64,000 nucleotides of DNA, taken from NCBI RefSeq assembly GCF_023156385.1, contig NZ_JAKZAK010000002.1, positions 229,553 through 293,552 on the forward strand, in the 5' to 3' direction. Under the pieces are notes generated by a model. That model was given only the letters and a program-made list of their open reading frames with translations, made no database searches and was not told the origin of the DNA. Below are positions 43,458-52,190 of the stretch, piece after piece. Every line of letters begins with the position of its first letter. Position 1 is the first letter of the stretch. The translations under genes and the position numbers were made by a program. The DNA comes from Marinobacter xestospongiae. Lineage in GTDB: Bacteria; Pseudomonadota; Gammaproteobacteria; Pseudomonadales; Oleiphilaceae.

Positions 43458-44381
43458 CTACCGCCGAACCAACTGACTCGGCGGCAGGCCATAGCGGCGA
43501 CGGAACGCCGCCGTCAGGTTGGTGGCATGACGATAACCGGTGAAGTGAGCGGCCTGTTGCACGCTGTAACCCTGCTCCAGGTAACCTCGTGCCAGCTCCA
43601 GCCGACGCGCCTTGAGGAACTCAAACACGGTCTGGCCGTACACCGCCTTGAACTTGCTGCGCAGGCTGCTCGGACTCATGGCCGCCAGCCCGGCCAGCGC
43701 GGTCATGGTGTAGTTGTGTTGCGGTTCCGCGGCCAGTCGATCGCGGAGATCCGCCAGGCGGCGCCGATCCCGCGGGCTCACGGGCGACCCCGCTGTGGTC
43801 TCTTCAGCCCCCTGCAGGCCCAGGGACAGCAGTTGCAGGCTGAGCCCCTCCAGCCATAGCGGTGAGGACTGAGGCGCTGTCAATGCCTGGGCGAGGTAAT
43901 CCGGCAGTTGCCACACCTGTCCGCGGGTCTGGTGGCCGGCGGCCACTTCCAGCGCCGTCAGCGAGGCGGCATCCACGCTCAGGGTCAGCACCTTGAGACG
44001 CTGTCCGCGGCGCTGCCGGGCATCGAGCCGCGCCTCCTGCTCCATATGGAGCGTGGCCACCGTTCGGTCCGACAGTTCCATGGTCTGGGACCCCAGTGAG
44101 AGCCCCACCAGCCCTTCCAGAACCACCACCAGGCACAGCGGCGCAGGATTGAGCGAACGGGATTCGTAGGTTTCCAGCACCTCCACGTCCGATAGCACCA
44201 GCTGCATACCGGGCCGGAAGCTGAATTCCTCGACCTGGCCGGAAAGTATGTCCGTCGGTGAGGCGTTGTCCGGGTAGCGATAGTCCAGGGCGAATCGTTC
44301 ACCAAACTGGCTCAGATCACGATGACTAAAGGTGCGGGAAGCGGAATTGGGGGCGACGTGGGGTATGGCGGTTTCGATCAT
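43458..44381 (-). CDS. AraC-family regulator (PchR-like)
   Basis: A 307-aa protein with a C-terminal double HTH of AraC type (LAGLAAMSPSSLRSKFKAVYGQTVFEFLKARRLELARGYLEQGYSVQQAAHFTGYRHATNLTAAFRRRYGLPPSQ) and an N-terminal ligand-binding half. The order next to a siderophore receptor with a Fur box is that of PchR/FptA and AlcR. Probably activates the receptor when ferrisiderophore is bound. Confidence 0.88.
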   Translation of the reverse strand: MIETAIPHVAPNSASRTFSHRDLSQFGERFALDYRYPDNASPTDILSGQVEEFSFRPGMQLVLSDVEVLETYESRSLNPAPLCLVVVLEGLVGLSLGSQTMELSDRTVATLHMEQEARLDARQRRGQRLKVLTLSVDAASLTALEVAAGHQTRGQVWQLPDYLAQALTAPQSSPLWLEGLSLQLLSLGLQGAEETTAGSPVSPRDRRRLADLRDRLAAEPQHNYTMTALAGLAAMSPSSLRSKFKAVYGQTVFEFLKARRLELARGYLEQGYSVQQAAHFTGYRHATNLTAAFRRRYGLPPSQLVRR

Positions 44382-44542
44382 GACGGGGCATCAGAGACTC
44401 TGAAATGGTTTTCCAAGTGGCCACGGCTGGTAAAGCTCGGCCAAATCCATCCCAGAATACCGCACACCATTATCAAACGCTATATAGACTCATTTTCACT
44501 TAAGTAGACTCTGATTGAGTCTTAAGAACATAAACAACAGAC

Positions 44543-44578
44543 AAAAAAACCGCCTGAACGCAGAGCATTCAGGCGGTT
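44543..44578 (-). terminator. Intrinsic terminator of putA
   Basis: AACCGCCTGAA-N9-TTCAGGCGGTT on the minus strand, followed by a T-run; eleven perfect pairs, about 28 bases after the putA stop codon. Confidence 0.88.
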
Positions 44579-44605
44579 CCGTAATCACCGCGCTATGTAA
44601 CGGCT

Positions 44606-47600
44606 TTACTCGGAAGCAGCAATCAGACTTGCGTTGCCACCCGCCGCGGTGGTGTCCACACACAGGTGACGCTCGATAACGAAGCGCTGGTCCAGGGTCG
44701 GCTCGGTGATCAGCGGCAGCAGGGCGCCGTCGCGACGGGCCAGTGCCTGACGGTAGGCCTTGAGCAGATCCTGCTCGGCCACACTCACCACCGCCTCAAA
44801 GCCAGCTGCAGACACCAGGGCTTCCGGTGCCAGCAGGCCTTCAGCGCCCACTACCGGCAAGCCGGCATTCGCGGCCTGGCTCACCACGTCGGCAACCCCC
44901 GGCGCAATCATCACCACCTTGTTGCCCTGGGACAGCGCCGTTGCGGCCTGCGCCATGGCGGACTCACGGTCCGGTCCCAGGCACAGGATCACACCACGGG
45001 CATGGCAGGACAGACGGTTGAGTTCCCCGGTCGGTCCCGGCATTTCTTCATAGCCGGTGTCCAGCGGTGCCGGTACCTTGCCGAAGATCGGCCGCAGGGC
45101 CTCAATCCGCGCTTCCGGTGCCAGCGCCTGCTGGCCTTCCAGCTTGTGGATCAGGCCACGCAGCTGCTTGGCATCAACCGCCTTGGCAGAGCTGTCCGCC
45201 GCCCGGGACTCGGTCCCGGCTTTCATGAACCGGCGCACATACTGCGGGCCACCGGCCTTGGGACCAGTGCCGGACAGCCCCTCACCACCGAACGGCTGGG
45301 AGCCCACGATGGCACCGATCTGGTTTCGGTTGACGTAGGTGTTACCCACCTTGATACGGCGGGCAATGCGATCCACCCGGTGATCCACCCGGCTGTGGAT
45401 ACCGAACGTCAGGCCATACCCCTTGGCATTAACGGCATCGACCACCTGGTCGATGTCACGGGCCTCAAACGTGGCCACGTGCAGAACCGGCCCGAAGATC
45501 TCTTCCTCCAGCTCCTCAATGCCGTTCACCCGAATCACGGTGGGCGCCACAAACAGGCCCTTCTCCGGTACCGGCAGGCGTTTGAGTACCCGGCCCTGCT
45601 TGGCGAAGCGATTGCAGTGGGCTTCGATGCGGTCCTTGGAGGCCTGGTCAATCACCGGGCCCACGTCAGTGGACAACAGCCACGGGTTACCAATTCCCAG
45701 CTCTTCCATGGCACCGAACAGCATTTCCAGCAGGTGGTCGGCAATGTCTTTCTGGACATACAGCATCCGCAGGGCGGAACAGCGCTGGCCGGCACTCTGG
45801 AACGAGGACGCCAGCACGTCGCGCACCACCTGTTCCGGCAGCGCTGTGGAATCGACAATCATGGCATTGAGGCCGCCGGTCTCAGCAACCAGCGGCGCGT
45901 CCGGCGCCATCTTCTCAGCCATCACACCGCTGATGCGCTGGGCCGTCGCGGTGGAACCGGTGAAGCACACTCCGGCCAGACGCGGGTCGGAGGTCAGCGC
46001 CGCCCCCACAGTGGCACCGGTGCCCGGCAGCAGCTGGATGGCGGCCTTGGGAATGCCGGCCTCATGCATCAGCTCAACCGCCCGTACGGCGATCAGCGAG
46101 GTCTGCTCCGCCGGCTTGGCCAGCACCACGTTGCCGGCAGACAGGCAGGCCAGGACCTGACCGGCGAAGATCGCCAGCGGGAAGTTCCACGGTGAGATAC
46201 AGCACATGATGCCGTGAGCCTCACCACTGCCCTGGTAACGGATACCTTCGTCAGCGTAGAACTGGGCAAAATCCACCGCCTCGCGAATCTCGGCAATGGC
46301 GTCCAGCAGGGACTTACCGGCCTCACGGGTAGTCAGTGCGAACAGTTCATCGGCGTGGGCCTCGAACAGGTCGCCAACCTTTCGAATGCAGGCGCCGCGC
46401 TGCTCGGCGGACATCACGGACCACTCCTGGAAACCACCCTGGGCAGCGGTAATGGCGGCGTCAATATCCGCCTCGGAAGCCTGGGTCACATGCCCGACCA
46501 GGTCGTCCGGATCGGCCGGGTTACGCACCATCTGTACTTCGGTGCCCACCGCGTCCACGGCCATAACCGGACCACCGGTCCAGCGGTGACTGCGGTATTC
46601 GCCACGGCCACGCTCAATCTCGGCGACGGTGACAGGATCGGTGATGTCCCAGCCCTTGGAGTTACGACGCTCACTACCGAACAGCGCTTCCGGGCGCACG
46701 ATAGCCTTACTGGCGATGTTGTCGCCCATGGCGACCACCACGTCGATCGGGTCCTGGGCAATCTGCTCAGGGGTGATGCTGGTATCGACGATCTGGTTGA
46801 CGAACGAGCTGTTGGCACCGTTCTCCAGCAGCCGGCGCACTAGGTACGCCAGCAGGTCACTGTGCGCACCCACCGGCGCGTAGATCCGACAGGGCACGCC
46901 GCTTTCGCGGATGACCTGGTCGTGCAGGGATTCCCCCATGCCGTGCAGACGCTGGAATTCGTAGCAGTCACGGCCCTGGGCCAACTCCAGAATTGCCGAT
47001 ACCGAGTGGGCGTTATGAGTGGCGAACTGCGGGTAAATGCGGTCCGTCATGCCCATCAGTTTCTTGGCACAGGCGAGGTAGGACACATCGCTGCAGGCCT
47101 TGCGGGTGAACACCGGGAAGCCTTCCAGCCCCATCACCTGGGCTCGCTTGATCTCGGCATCCCAGTAGGCGCCTTTCACCAGTCGCACCATGATGCGACG
47201 GTCGAGCTTTTCAGACAGCGCGTAGAGCCAGTCCAGGGTAAAGGAGGCGCGCTTGCCAAAGGCCTGTACCACCACACCAAAGCCGTCCCATCCGGCCAGC
47301 TCCGGGTCCACCAGGATTGCTTCGATCACATCCAGGGAGAGGTCGAGACGGTCCGCTTCCTCGGCATCAATGTTGAAGCCCATGTTGGCATCACGAGCCA
47401 TCTTGGCCAGTTCCAGTGCCCGGGGCACCAGTTCTTCCATCACCCGCTCCTTGTGACCGAACTCGTAACGGGCGTGCAGGGCGGACAGTTTGACCGAAAT
47501 CCCCGGGTTCTTGCGGACATCGCCGGTGCAGGCCGGGCGGATACGGTTGATGGCGTCGGCGTAGGCGCGGTGATAGCGCAGCGCATCGGCGTCGGTGCGG

Positions 47601-48229
47601 GCGGCTTCGCCGAGCATGTCGTAGGAATAGGTGTAACCCTTTTCCATATAGGTCTTGGCGCGATCCTGGGCTTCGTCGATGTCACGACCCAGAACGAACT
47701 GACGGCCCATCTCTTTCATTGCCTGACCGGCAACGGTGCGAACCACCGGCTCGCCCAGGCGCTTGATCATCTTGCGCAGGGTGTCACCCACGCTCTGGCG
47801 CTCAGAGTCTTTCAGCAGGTTGCTGGTCATCAGCAGCGCCAGGGTGGTGGAGTTGATCAAAGACGAAGACGCCTTGCCGACGTGGGCGCCCCAGTTACCA
47901 GAGGTGATCTTGTCTTCAATCAGTGCGTGAATGGTCATGTTGTCCGGCACCCGCAGCAGTGCCTCGGCCAGACACATCAGGGCAACGCCCTCTTTTGTGG
48001 TCAGGCCGTATTCGGACAGGAATTTTTCCATGATGGTGGGCTTGGCATTGGCCCGCACGGCTCGCACCAGATCCGCAGCGCGGACAGACATCGCCTCGCG
48101 TTCCGCCTGGGTGAGCTGGGCTTCCGCAATCAGCCCATGAATCACCTGGTGTTCGTTGGCCAGGTAGTGGTCACGGATGTTTTGACGGCACTCGATCAGA
48201 TCGGGAGTCACTGACTGCTGCGGGTTCAT
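44606..48229 (-). CDS. putA: Bifunctional proline dehydrogenase / pyrroline-5-carboxylate dehydrogenase, type B
   Basis: A 1207-aa enzyme oxidising proline to glutamate at the membrane. The PRODH domain includes FNIDAEEADRLDLSLDVIEAIL and VRLVKGAYWDAEIKRAQ with flavin-binding HNAHSV; the ALDH domain has CISPWNFPLAIFAGQV, FTGSTATAQRI, the catalytic Cys in FQSAGQRCSALRML and Glu in VAETGGLNAM. A C-terminal third ALDH-like region follows, as in type B PutA. There is no ribbon-helix-helix DNA-binding domain at the N-terminus, so autorepression as in E. coli is not expected; instead a divergent Lrp-type gene starts 186 bases away. Start at 48229 follows GAGGTGATGACA. Confidence 0.95.
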   Translation of the reverse strand: MNPQQSVTPDLIECRQNIRDHYLANEHQVIHGLIAEAQLTQAEREAMSVRAADLVRAVRANAKPTIMEKFLSEYGLTTKEGVALMCLAEALLRVPDNMTIHALIEDKITSGNWGAHVGKASSSLINSTTLALLMTSNLLKDSERQSVGDTLRKMIKRLGEPVVRTVAGQAMKEMGRQFVLGRDIDEAQDRAKTYMEKGYTYSYDMLGEAARTDADALRYHRAYADAINRIRPACTGDVRKNPGISVKLSALHARYEFGHKERVMEELVPRALELAKMARDANMGFNIDAEEADRLDLSLDVIEAILVDPELAGWDGFGVVVQAFGKRASFTLDWLYALSEKLDRRIMVRLVKGAYWDAEIKRAQVMGLEGFPVFTRKACSDVSYLACAKKLMGMTDRIYPQFATHNAHSVSAILELAQGRDCYEFQRLHGMGESLHDQVIRESGVPCRIYAPVGAHSDLLAYLVRRLLENGANSSFVNQIVDTSITPEQIAQDPIDVVVAMGDNIASKAIVRPEALFGSERRNSKGWDITDPVTVAEIERGRGEYRSHRWTGGPVMAVDAVGTEVQMVRNPADPDDLVGHVTQASEADIDAAITAAQGGFQEWSVMSAEQRGACIRKVGDLFEAHADELFALTTREAGKSLLDAIAEIREAVDFAQFYADEGIRYQGSGEAHGIMCCISPWNFPLAIFAGQVLACLSAGNVVLAKPAEQTSLIAVRAVELMHEAGIPKAAIQLLPGTGATVGAALTSDPRLAGVCFTGSTATAQRISGVMAEKMAPDAPLVAETGGLNAMIVDSTALPEQVVRDVLASSFQSAGQRCSALRMLYVQKDIADHLLEMLFGAMEELGIGNPWLLSTDVGPVIDQASKDRIEAHCNRFAKQGRVLKRLPVPEKGLFVAPTVIRVNGIEELEEEIFGPVLHVATFEARDIDQVVDAVNAKGYGLTFGIHSRVDHRVDRIARRIKVGNTYVNRNQIGAIVGSQPFGGEGLSGTGPKAGGPQYVRRFMKAGTESRAADSSAKAVDAKQLRGLIHKLEGQQALAPEARIEALRPIFGKVPAPLDTGYEEMPGPTGELNRLSCHARGVILCLGPDRESAMAQAATALSQGNKVVMIAPGVADVVSQAANAGLPVVGAEGLLAPEALVSAAGFEAVVSVAEQDLLKAYRQALARRDGALLPLITEPTLDQRFVIERHLCVDTTAAGGNASLIAASE

Positions 48230-48341
48230 TGTCATCACCTCATCATTGTTGGTCTCACCGCAGCATTCTACCGATGCACAGAAAGTCGATTTCCCTTTTA
48301 GCCCGCCAACGACCAGCCACTTGGACTTTATTAATGCCAAA

Positions 48342-48353
48342 ATATCCGGATAT
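48342..48353. promoter_or_regulatory. Palindrome ATATCCGGATAT in putA/lrp divergon
   Basis: A perfect 12-bp palindrome in AT-rich sequence between putA and the Lrp-type gene; a candidate binding site for the regulator. Confidence 0.45.
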
Positions 48354-48415
48354 GGATTAAAATACTGTGAATTTTAGGCAACCAGACCTTCACCCAAGCA
48401 CAGGTGCAATCCCTT

Positions 48416-48868
48416 ATGGCCGACCTGGACCGAATCGACCACTCCATCCTGCGGGAACTCCAGAAGAACGGACGCATCACCGTCACCGACCTGGCGTCCC
48501 GCGTCGGGCTGTCCAAAACGCCCTGCCAGGTCCGCATGCGACGGCTGGAGGAACAGGGCTATATCACCGGCTACACCGCCCTGGTAGACCAGGCCAAGCT
48601 GGGACTGAATCACATCGCCTTTGCCCAAGTCACCCTGAACGACACCAGCAGCAAAGCCCTTACCGCCTTCAATAATGCGGTACGGGACATCGCGGCGGTG
48701 GAGCAGTGCCATATGATCGCCAGTAACTTCGATTTTCTGCTGAAGGTCCGTACCCGCAACATGACCGAATATCGCACGGTGCTGGGGGAGCAGATCTCTG
48801 CCCTGCCCCACGTGGTGCAGACCAGCACCTTCGTGGTGATGGAGAACGTCAAAGACCGGGGGATGTAG
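48416..48868 (+). CDS. Lrp/AsnC-family regulator, likely PutR
   Basis: A 150-aa protein: winged HTH (LDRIDHSILRELQKNGRITVTDLASRVGLSKTPCQVRMRRLEEQGYITGY) and a RAM domain (QVTLNDTSSKALTAFNNAVRDI, FDFLLKVRTRNMTEYRTVLGEQISALPHVVQTSTFVVMENVKDRG). Divergent from a type B putA, as PutR of alphaproteobacteria and Vibrio-type species. It probably activates putA in response to proline. Start at ATG 48416; GTG at 48404 is an alternative. Confidence 0.88.
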   Translation: MADLDRIDHSILRELQKNGRITVTDLASRVGLSKTPCQVRMRRLEEQGYITGYTALVDQAKLGLNHIAFAQVTLNDTSSKALTAFNNAVRDIAAVEQCHMIASNFDFLLKVRTRNMTEYRTVLGEQISALPHVVQTSTFVVMENVKDRGM

Positions 48869-48962
48869 GTCTGCCAAGAAAGCAGAGGAGAAATTGAAAA
48901 GGGAAACAGGAAAGGAAGGTTCAGGCAGCGGGAGCGCCGGCAGCGCCCCGCTGGGATGAGCC

Positions 48963-49529
48963 TCAGGCCCGGCTGAGGAACTTGCGGTCTTCCACGTTGA
49001 CCTTGATGCGGTCGCCGGTGGAGATGTGCTCCGGAACCTGCACCACCAGCCCGGTGGACAGGGTTGCCGGCTTGGTCCGGGCCGTAGCGGAGCCACCCTT
49101 GATGGACGGGTCGGTCTCGGTGATTTCCAGCTCCACCGTGGTCGGCAGATCGAGAGCCACCGGTGCGTCGCTCACCAGAATGACCATCAGCCCCTGCATG
49201 TCTTCAGTAATGAACAGCAGCTCGTCTTCAATGGACTCCTTATTGAGGCTGTACTGGCTGAAGTCCTCACTGTCCATGAACACATACTCTTCGCCATCCG
49301 AATAGGAGAAGGTCGCCGGCCGACGGACCAGGTCCGCCAGATTCAGCATGTCCGAATCCTTGAAGGTCTGGTCAAGCTTGTTGTTGGTCACCACGTCGTA
49401 CATACGCATGCGGTAGAGGCTACCGCCAGCCCGGCCCTGGGGCACGGACCGTTCAATGTCCTTCACAAAGTAGACCCGGCCGTCGTATTCCACCGCCGAG
49501 TTCTTCTTGATCTCACTTGCTCTTGGCAT
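48963..49529 (-). CDS. efpL: EF-P-like protein EfpL (YeiP)
   Basis: A 188-aa three-domain elongation factor P paralogue. The N-terminal MPRASEIKK and the C-terminal [36 protein letters not shown] match EfpL rather than EF-P. The tip of the domain-I loop is VPQGRAGGS with Arg33 where canonical EF-P carries the modified Lys or rhamnosylated Arg. EfpL works unmodified to relieve polyproline pausing. RBS AGGAGTGAGAGACA. Confidence 0.9.
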   Translation of the reverse strand: MPRASEIKKNSAVEYDGRVYFVKDIERSVPQGRAGGSLYRMRMYDVVTNNKLDQTFKDSDMLNLADLVRRPATFSYSDGEEYVFMDSEDFSQYSLNKESIEDELLFITEDMQGLMVILVSDAPVALDLPTTVELEITETDPSIKGGSATARTKPATLSTGLVVQVPEHISTGDRIKVNVEDRKFLSRA

Positions 49530-49678
49530 TGTCTCTCACTCCTAACCAATCTCGGGGACCATGCATGGCCCTGCGTTGCCGCTTAACGGCGATCTCGGGT
49601 AGCTGATATACCACGAAGCCGCGCCACAATCGACTGCCCGGCCCCGATTGCCCTGATTCCGCAGCCTCGTTAAAGTGT

Positions 49679-49697
49679 TTAAGGAGCCTCGGATTAA
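49679..49697. repeat. Repeat copy TTAAGGAGCCTCGGATTAA
   Basis: One of three copies in the window of the core GGAGCCTCtGATTAA (others at 40599 and 51043), here in the leader of the endonuclease V gene. Confidence 0.5.
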
Positions 49698-49727
49698 CAC
49701 CGACACCGGCACACGGAACGAACCGGC

Positions 49728-50234
49728 ATGATACTAGCAATCGATGTAGACTACAGAGGCACGACCGCCAGCGTCGCGGGTATTGCCTTTCAGCACTGGC
49801 AGGACAGCGAAGCCACAGGCATTTACCAGTCACAGGTCGACAACATCGCCGACTATGTGCCTGGCAGCTTCTACAAACGGGAACTCCCGTGCATCCTCAC
49901 ATTGCTGCGGGAACACGACCTCAAGCCGGACGTGATCGTGATTGATGGATACGTGTATCTGGATGGCAAACACCAGCCCGGCCTTGGGAAACACCTCTAC
50001 GACGCCCTGGACGGCAGTACCATCATCATCGGCGTCGCCAAGAAACCGTTCCGGGACATTGGCGACGACTTCGCCCTTTACCGCGGCAACAGCAACACCC
50101 CGCTCTACGTAACCGCCGAAGGCATCAGGCAGAACGACGCCTACCAGGCCGTGCAGCAAATGCACGGCAAATACCGCAACCCGACACTGCTCAAGCAAGC
50201 CGATCGGGTTTGCCGGCGCATCAACCTGTCCTGA
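49728..50234 (+). CDS. Short endonuclease V-family nuclease
   Basis: A 168-aa protein shorter than E. coli Nfi (about 223 aa). All four catalytic positions are present: Asp6 (AIDVDYRG), Glu52 (SFYKRELP), Asp73 (VIVIDGY) and His146 (QQMHGKYR), and IGVAKKPF replaces the usual IGVAK. The DGYVYLDGKHQPGLGKHL block is a variant of the DGxGxxHPRxxGxAxHxG motif. It would nick DNA beside deaminated adenine (inosine) or act on inosine RNA; the N-terminal extension of Nfi is missing. The RBS is weak. Confidence 0.8.
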   Translation: MILAIDVDYRGTTASVAGIAFQHWQDSEATGIYQSQVDNIADYVPGSFYKRELPCILTLLREHDLKPDVIVIDGYVYLDGKHQPGLGKHLYDALDGSTIIIGVAKKPFRDIGDDFALYRGNSNTPLYVTAEGIRQNDAYQAVQQMHGKYRNPTLLKQADRVCRRINLS

Positions 50235-50266
50235 CACCATCAACACATCAGCCACTAAAAACCGAT

Positions 50267-50878
50267 ATGCATTCAGTCATCGCTTCACTATGTCTTCTAT
50301 TGATTGCTGCGGGAGTCGTTGTTTCGATTTTTGGGCTGCCATTCCTCGTGTCTAAATTGACAAGACTAGAAAACAAGGAAAGGCATTGGTGGAATCTGAC
50401 TTGGAGTTATATAGCCCAAGAAGGCGCCTATCTGAGGTACTATCTGCTACCTGTACTCGGAGCACCAACTTTCCTTATTTTTCTATTTTCCACCAACCCC
50501 TCGGCCGATACGACTCCTTTTGTCGTCGCCATGCTGCTTTGCAGTGTCGCTGTTCTCGCATTCAACAAAAACGTCAGAAAAGCGCATCAGGTGGATGCAA
50601 AGCTCAGAATGTGGACCTGCCTCTACCTCGTCGTACTGGTCTGCAGCTTGGCTATTCTTCTCACAGGGCCTTTTGGCCAAACGTTATTGCTTCTATGTTG
50701 GCCCATATTGTCACTACTATGGGGGTTCAGGGTTCTGGTCAGTCATGTATCCGCAACCGACTCGCCCCTATCAAAAAAGCTGCCACAACATAACGAGAAC
50801 AACCAACCGAGCATTAAACACAGGGAGCTATGCGAAGAAAACGCCCCAGAAAACCATCCCGACTCGGACGGTTCTTGA
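50267..50878 (+). CDS. Hypothetical membrane protein, 203 aa
   Basis: About four to five hydrophobic segments (residues 3-23, 59-75, 85-99, 117-135, 138-150) and a polar C-terminal tail rich in Asn, Glu and His (LPQHNENNQPSIKHRELCEENAPENHPDSDGS). No recognised family. The composition is more AT-rich than its neighbours, hinting at recent acquisition. The tail-encoding region overlaps the next gene by 49 bases. Confidence 0.6.
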   Translation: MHSVIASLCLLLIAAGVVVSIFGLPFLVSKLTRLENKERHWWNLTWSYIAQEGAYLRYYLLPVLGAPTFLIFLFSTNPSADTTPFVVAMLLCSVAVLAFNKNVRKAHQVDAKLRMWTCLYLVVLVCSLAILLTGPFGQTLLLLCWPILSLLWGFRVLVSHVSATDSPLSKKLPQHNENNQPSIKHRELCEENAPENHPDSDGS

Positions 50879-51024
50879 CCCGGGAAGTGGATGTGGAGTT
50901 CAAGAGCCGCAAGGACCAGTCGCTCTATGACTTCGTGAAGGAAAACGGCCAGGACTGGAAATTCATGGTGTTGTTGATCGGCGTCTGTGTTGTGCTTACG
51001 CAGTTTGGCTTTTTTGACAAATAG
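50830..51024 (+). CDS. Small basic membrane protein, 64 aa
   Basis: Starts at ATG 50830 after AGGGAGCT and overlaps the end of the preceding gene in another frame. The product begins with a strongly basic stretch (MRRKRPRKPSRLGRF), continues with EVDVEFKSRKDQSLYDFVKENGQDW, and ends in a transmembrane helix (FMVLLIGVCVVLTQFGFF). Such N-in, C-out small proteins are plausible inner-membrane regulators. No known family. Confidence 0.5.
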   Translation: MRRKRPRKPSRLGRFLTREVDVEFKSRKDQSLYDFVKENGQDWKFMVLLIGVCVVLTQFGFFDK

Positions 51025-51042
51025 TGCCTGAAAAGAACCTCA

Positions 51043-51058
51043 GGGAGCCTCTGATTAA
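51043..51058. repeat. Repeat copy GGGAGCCTCTGATTAA
   Basis: The third copy of the recurrent core. It ends inside the GlxA-type regulator gene, supplying that gene's stop codon. Confidence 0.5.
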
Positions 51059-52035
51059 CTGAATCGTGCCCGATAGGCGCCCGGGGACAGTCCGGTGTGT
51101 TTCCGGAACAGTCGACTGAATGAACTGACATCCTCATACCCGACAGCGCGGGTAATGGTCTCGAGACTGTCGCGGCTGGATTCCAGGCGTCGCCGGGCCG
51201 CTTCCACCCGCAGCAGCTGCAGGTAATTGGTGGGGGTATCGCCGGTCGCGAGGCGGAAGCGACGCAACAGGGAGCGCTCGGTCAAGCCGGCCTGCAACGC
51301 CAGGGCCGCCAGTGGCAGGGATTCGTGAAACCGCTGTTCCAGCCAGTCCTGCAACGCCAGGATGGTGTCATCCGAGTGGTAGCGACGGGTTTGCAGGACA
51401 CTGTAGGGCGCCTGGCTGGTACGCCCGGCATCGATGACGAAAGCCTTGGCCAATTCGCGGGCCACCTGGGCCCCGGCCAGCCGTTCCACCAGATAGACGA
51501 CCAGGTCCCACCAGGCCATGCCACCTCCGGCACAGGCCACTGGGCCATCCACCGTTACCAGGCTGTCCGGTTGCAGCTGCACCCCGGGGTAGCGCTGGCG
51601 AAACTGGCGGCTGAAGCCCCAGTGGGTGGTTGCCCGCCGCCCGTCCAGCAGGCCGGCTTCAGCCAGCAGGAAGGCGCCGGTGCAGTTGCTGGCCACTCTC
51701 ACGCCACCACATTCACCCACCGCCAACCCGGCCAGCCAGGTCACCAGCGCGCTGTTCTCCGCCAGCACCGCCTCAATCGGCCCGCCAATGGTGGGGATCA
51801 CCACCAGATCGGCCTCTGCCGCTTCAGCCCATGCCCCGTCTGCCAGCAGACCAATGCCATTGATACAACGGCAGGGAGCTCCATCCCGGGTCAGCAGTCG
51901 GGTCTCAAAGTGACGTTGGGGAGCCTCACCGTGAATCCGCGCCCAGGTAACGCCGGCAAGCCGGAACAGGTCGATCACGCCGGTGATGGCGCTGGCCAGG
52001 GCGCCGTCAAAACCAATCACGGTGATGGTCTGCAT
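51055..52035 (-). CDS. GlxA-type regulator (DJ-1/PfpI amidase-like domain plus AraC HTH)
   Basis: A 326-aa protein: N-terminal DJ-1/PfpI domain (ITVIGFDGALASAITGVIDLFRLAG, VASNCTGAFLLAEAGLLDGRRATTHW with the nucleophile-elbow Cys in SNCTG) and a C-terminal AraC double HTH (LALQAGLTERSLLRRFRLATGDTPTNYLQLLRVEAARR, VGYEDVSSFSRLFRKHTGLSPGAYRARF). Similar regulators (GbdR, CdhR, ArgR) control quaternary-amine and fatty-acid catabolism. Divergent from the acyl-CoA dehydrogenase gene; a palindrome ATTGGCCAAT lies between. Start at 52035 after CGGAGACACC. Confidence 0.88.
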   Translation of the reverse strand: MQTITVIGFDGALASAITGVIDLFRLAGVTWARIHGEAPQRHFETRLLTRDGAPCRCINGIGLLADGAWAEAAEADLVVIPTIGGPIEAVLAENSALVTWLAGLAVGECGGVRVASNCTGAFLLAEAGLLDGRRATTHWGFSRQFRQRYPGVQLQPDSLVTVDGPVACAGGGMAWWDLVVYLVERLAGAQVARELAKAFVIDAGRTSQAPYSVLQTRRYHSDDTILALQDWLEQRFHESLPLAALALQAGLTERSLLRRFRLATGDTPTNYLQLLRVEAARRRLESSRDSLETITRAVGYEDVSSFSRLFRKHTGLSPGAYRARFS

Positions 52036-52067
52036 GGTGTCTCCGTAGAATCCGATCATGTGGCGGG

Positions 52068-52077
52068 ATTGGCCAAT
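52068..52077. promoter_or_regulatory. Palindrome ATTGGCCAAT in GlxA/acyl-CoA DH divergon
   Basis: A perfect 10-bp palindrome in the intergenic region between the regulator and its likely target operon. Confidence 0.35.
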
Positions 52078-52190
52078 ATTATGTCAGAAATGCCGGTTCC
52101 GTGAGAGCAGACAGTGTGAGAGGCTTGGTGCCATGCTCAGTAGCCTCCGGTTCCCGGGGGCTCGCCAAGGACCACACCCGGGACACAACT

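Noticed and set aside
44666..48214. Two long plus-strand frames opposite putA
   Set aside because: Shadows caused by high GC at third positions; putA is unambiguous.
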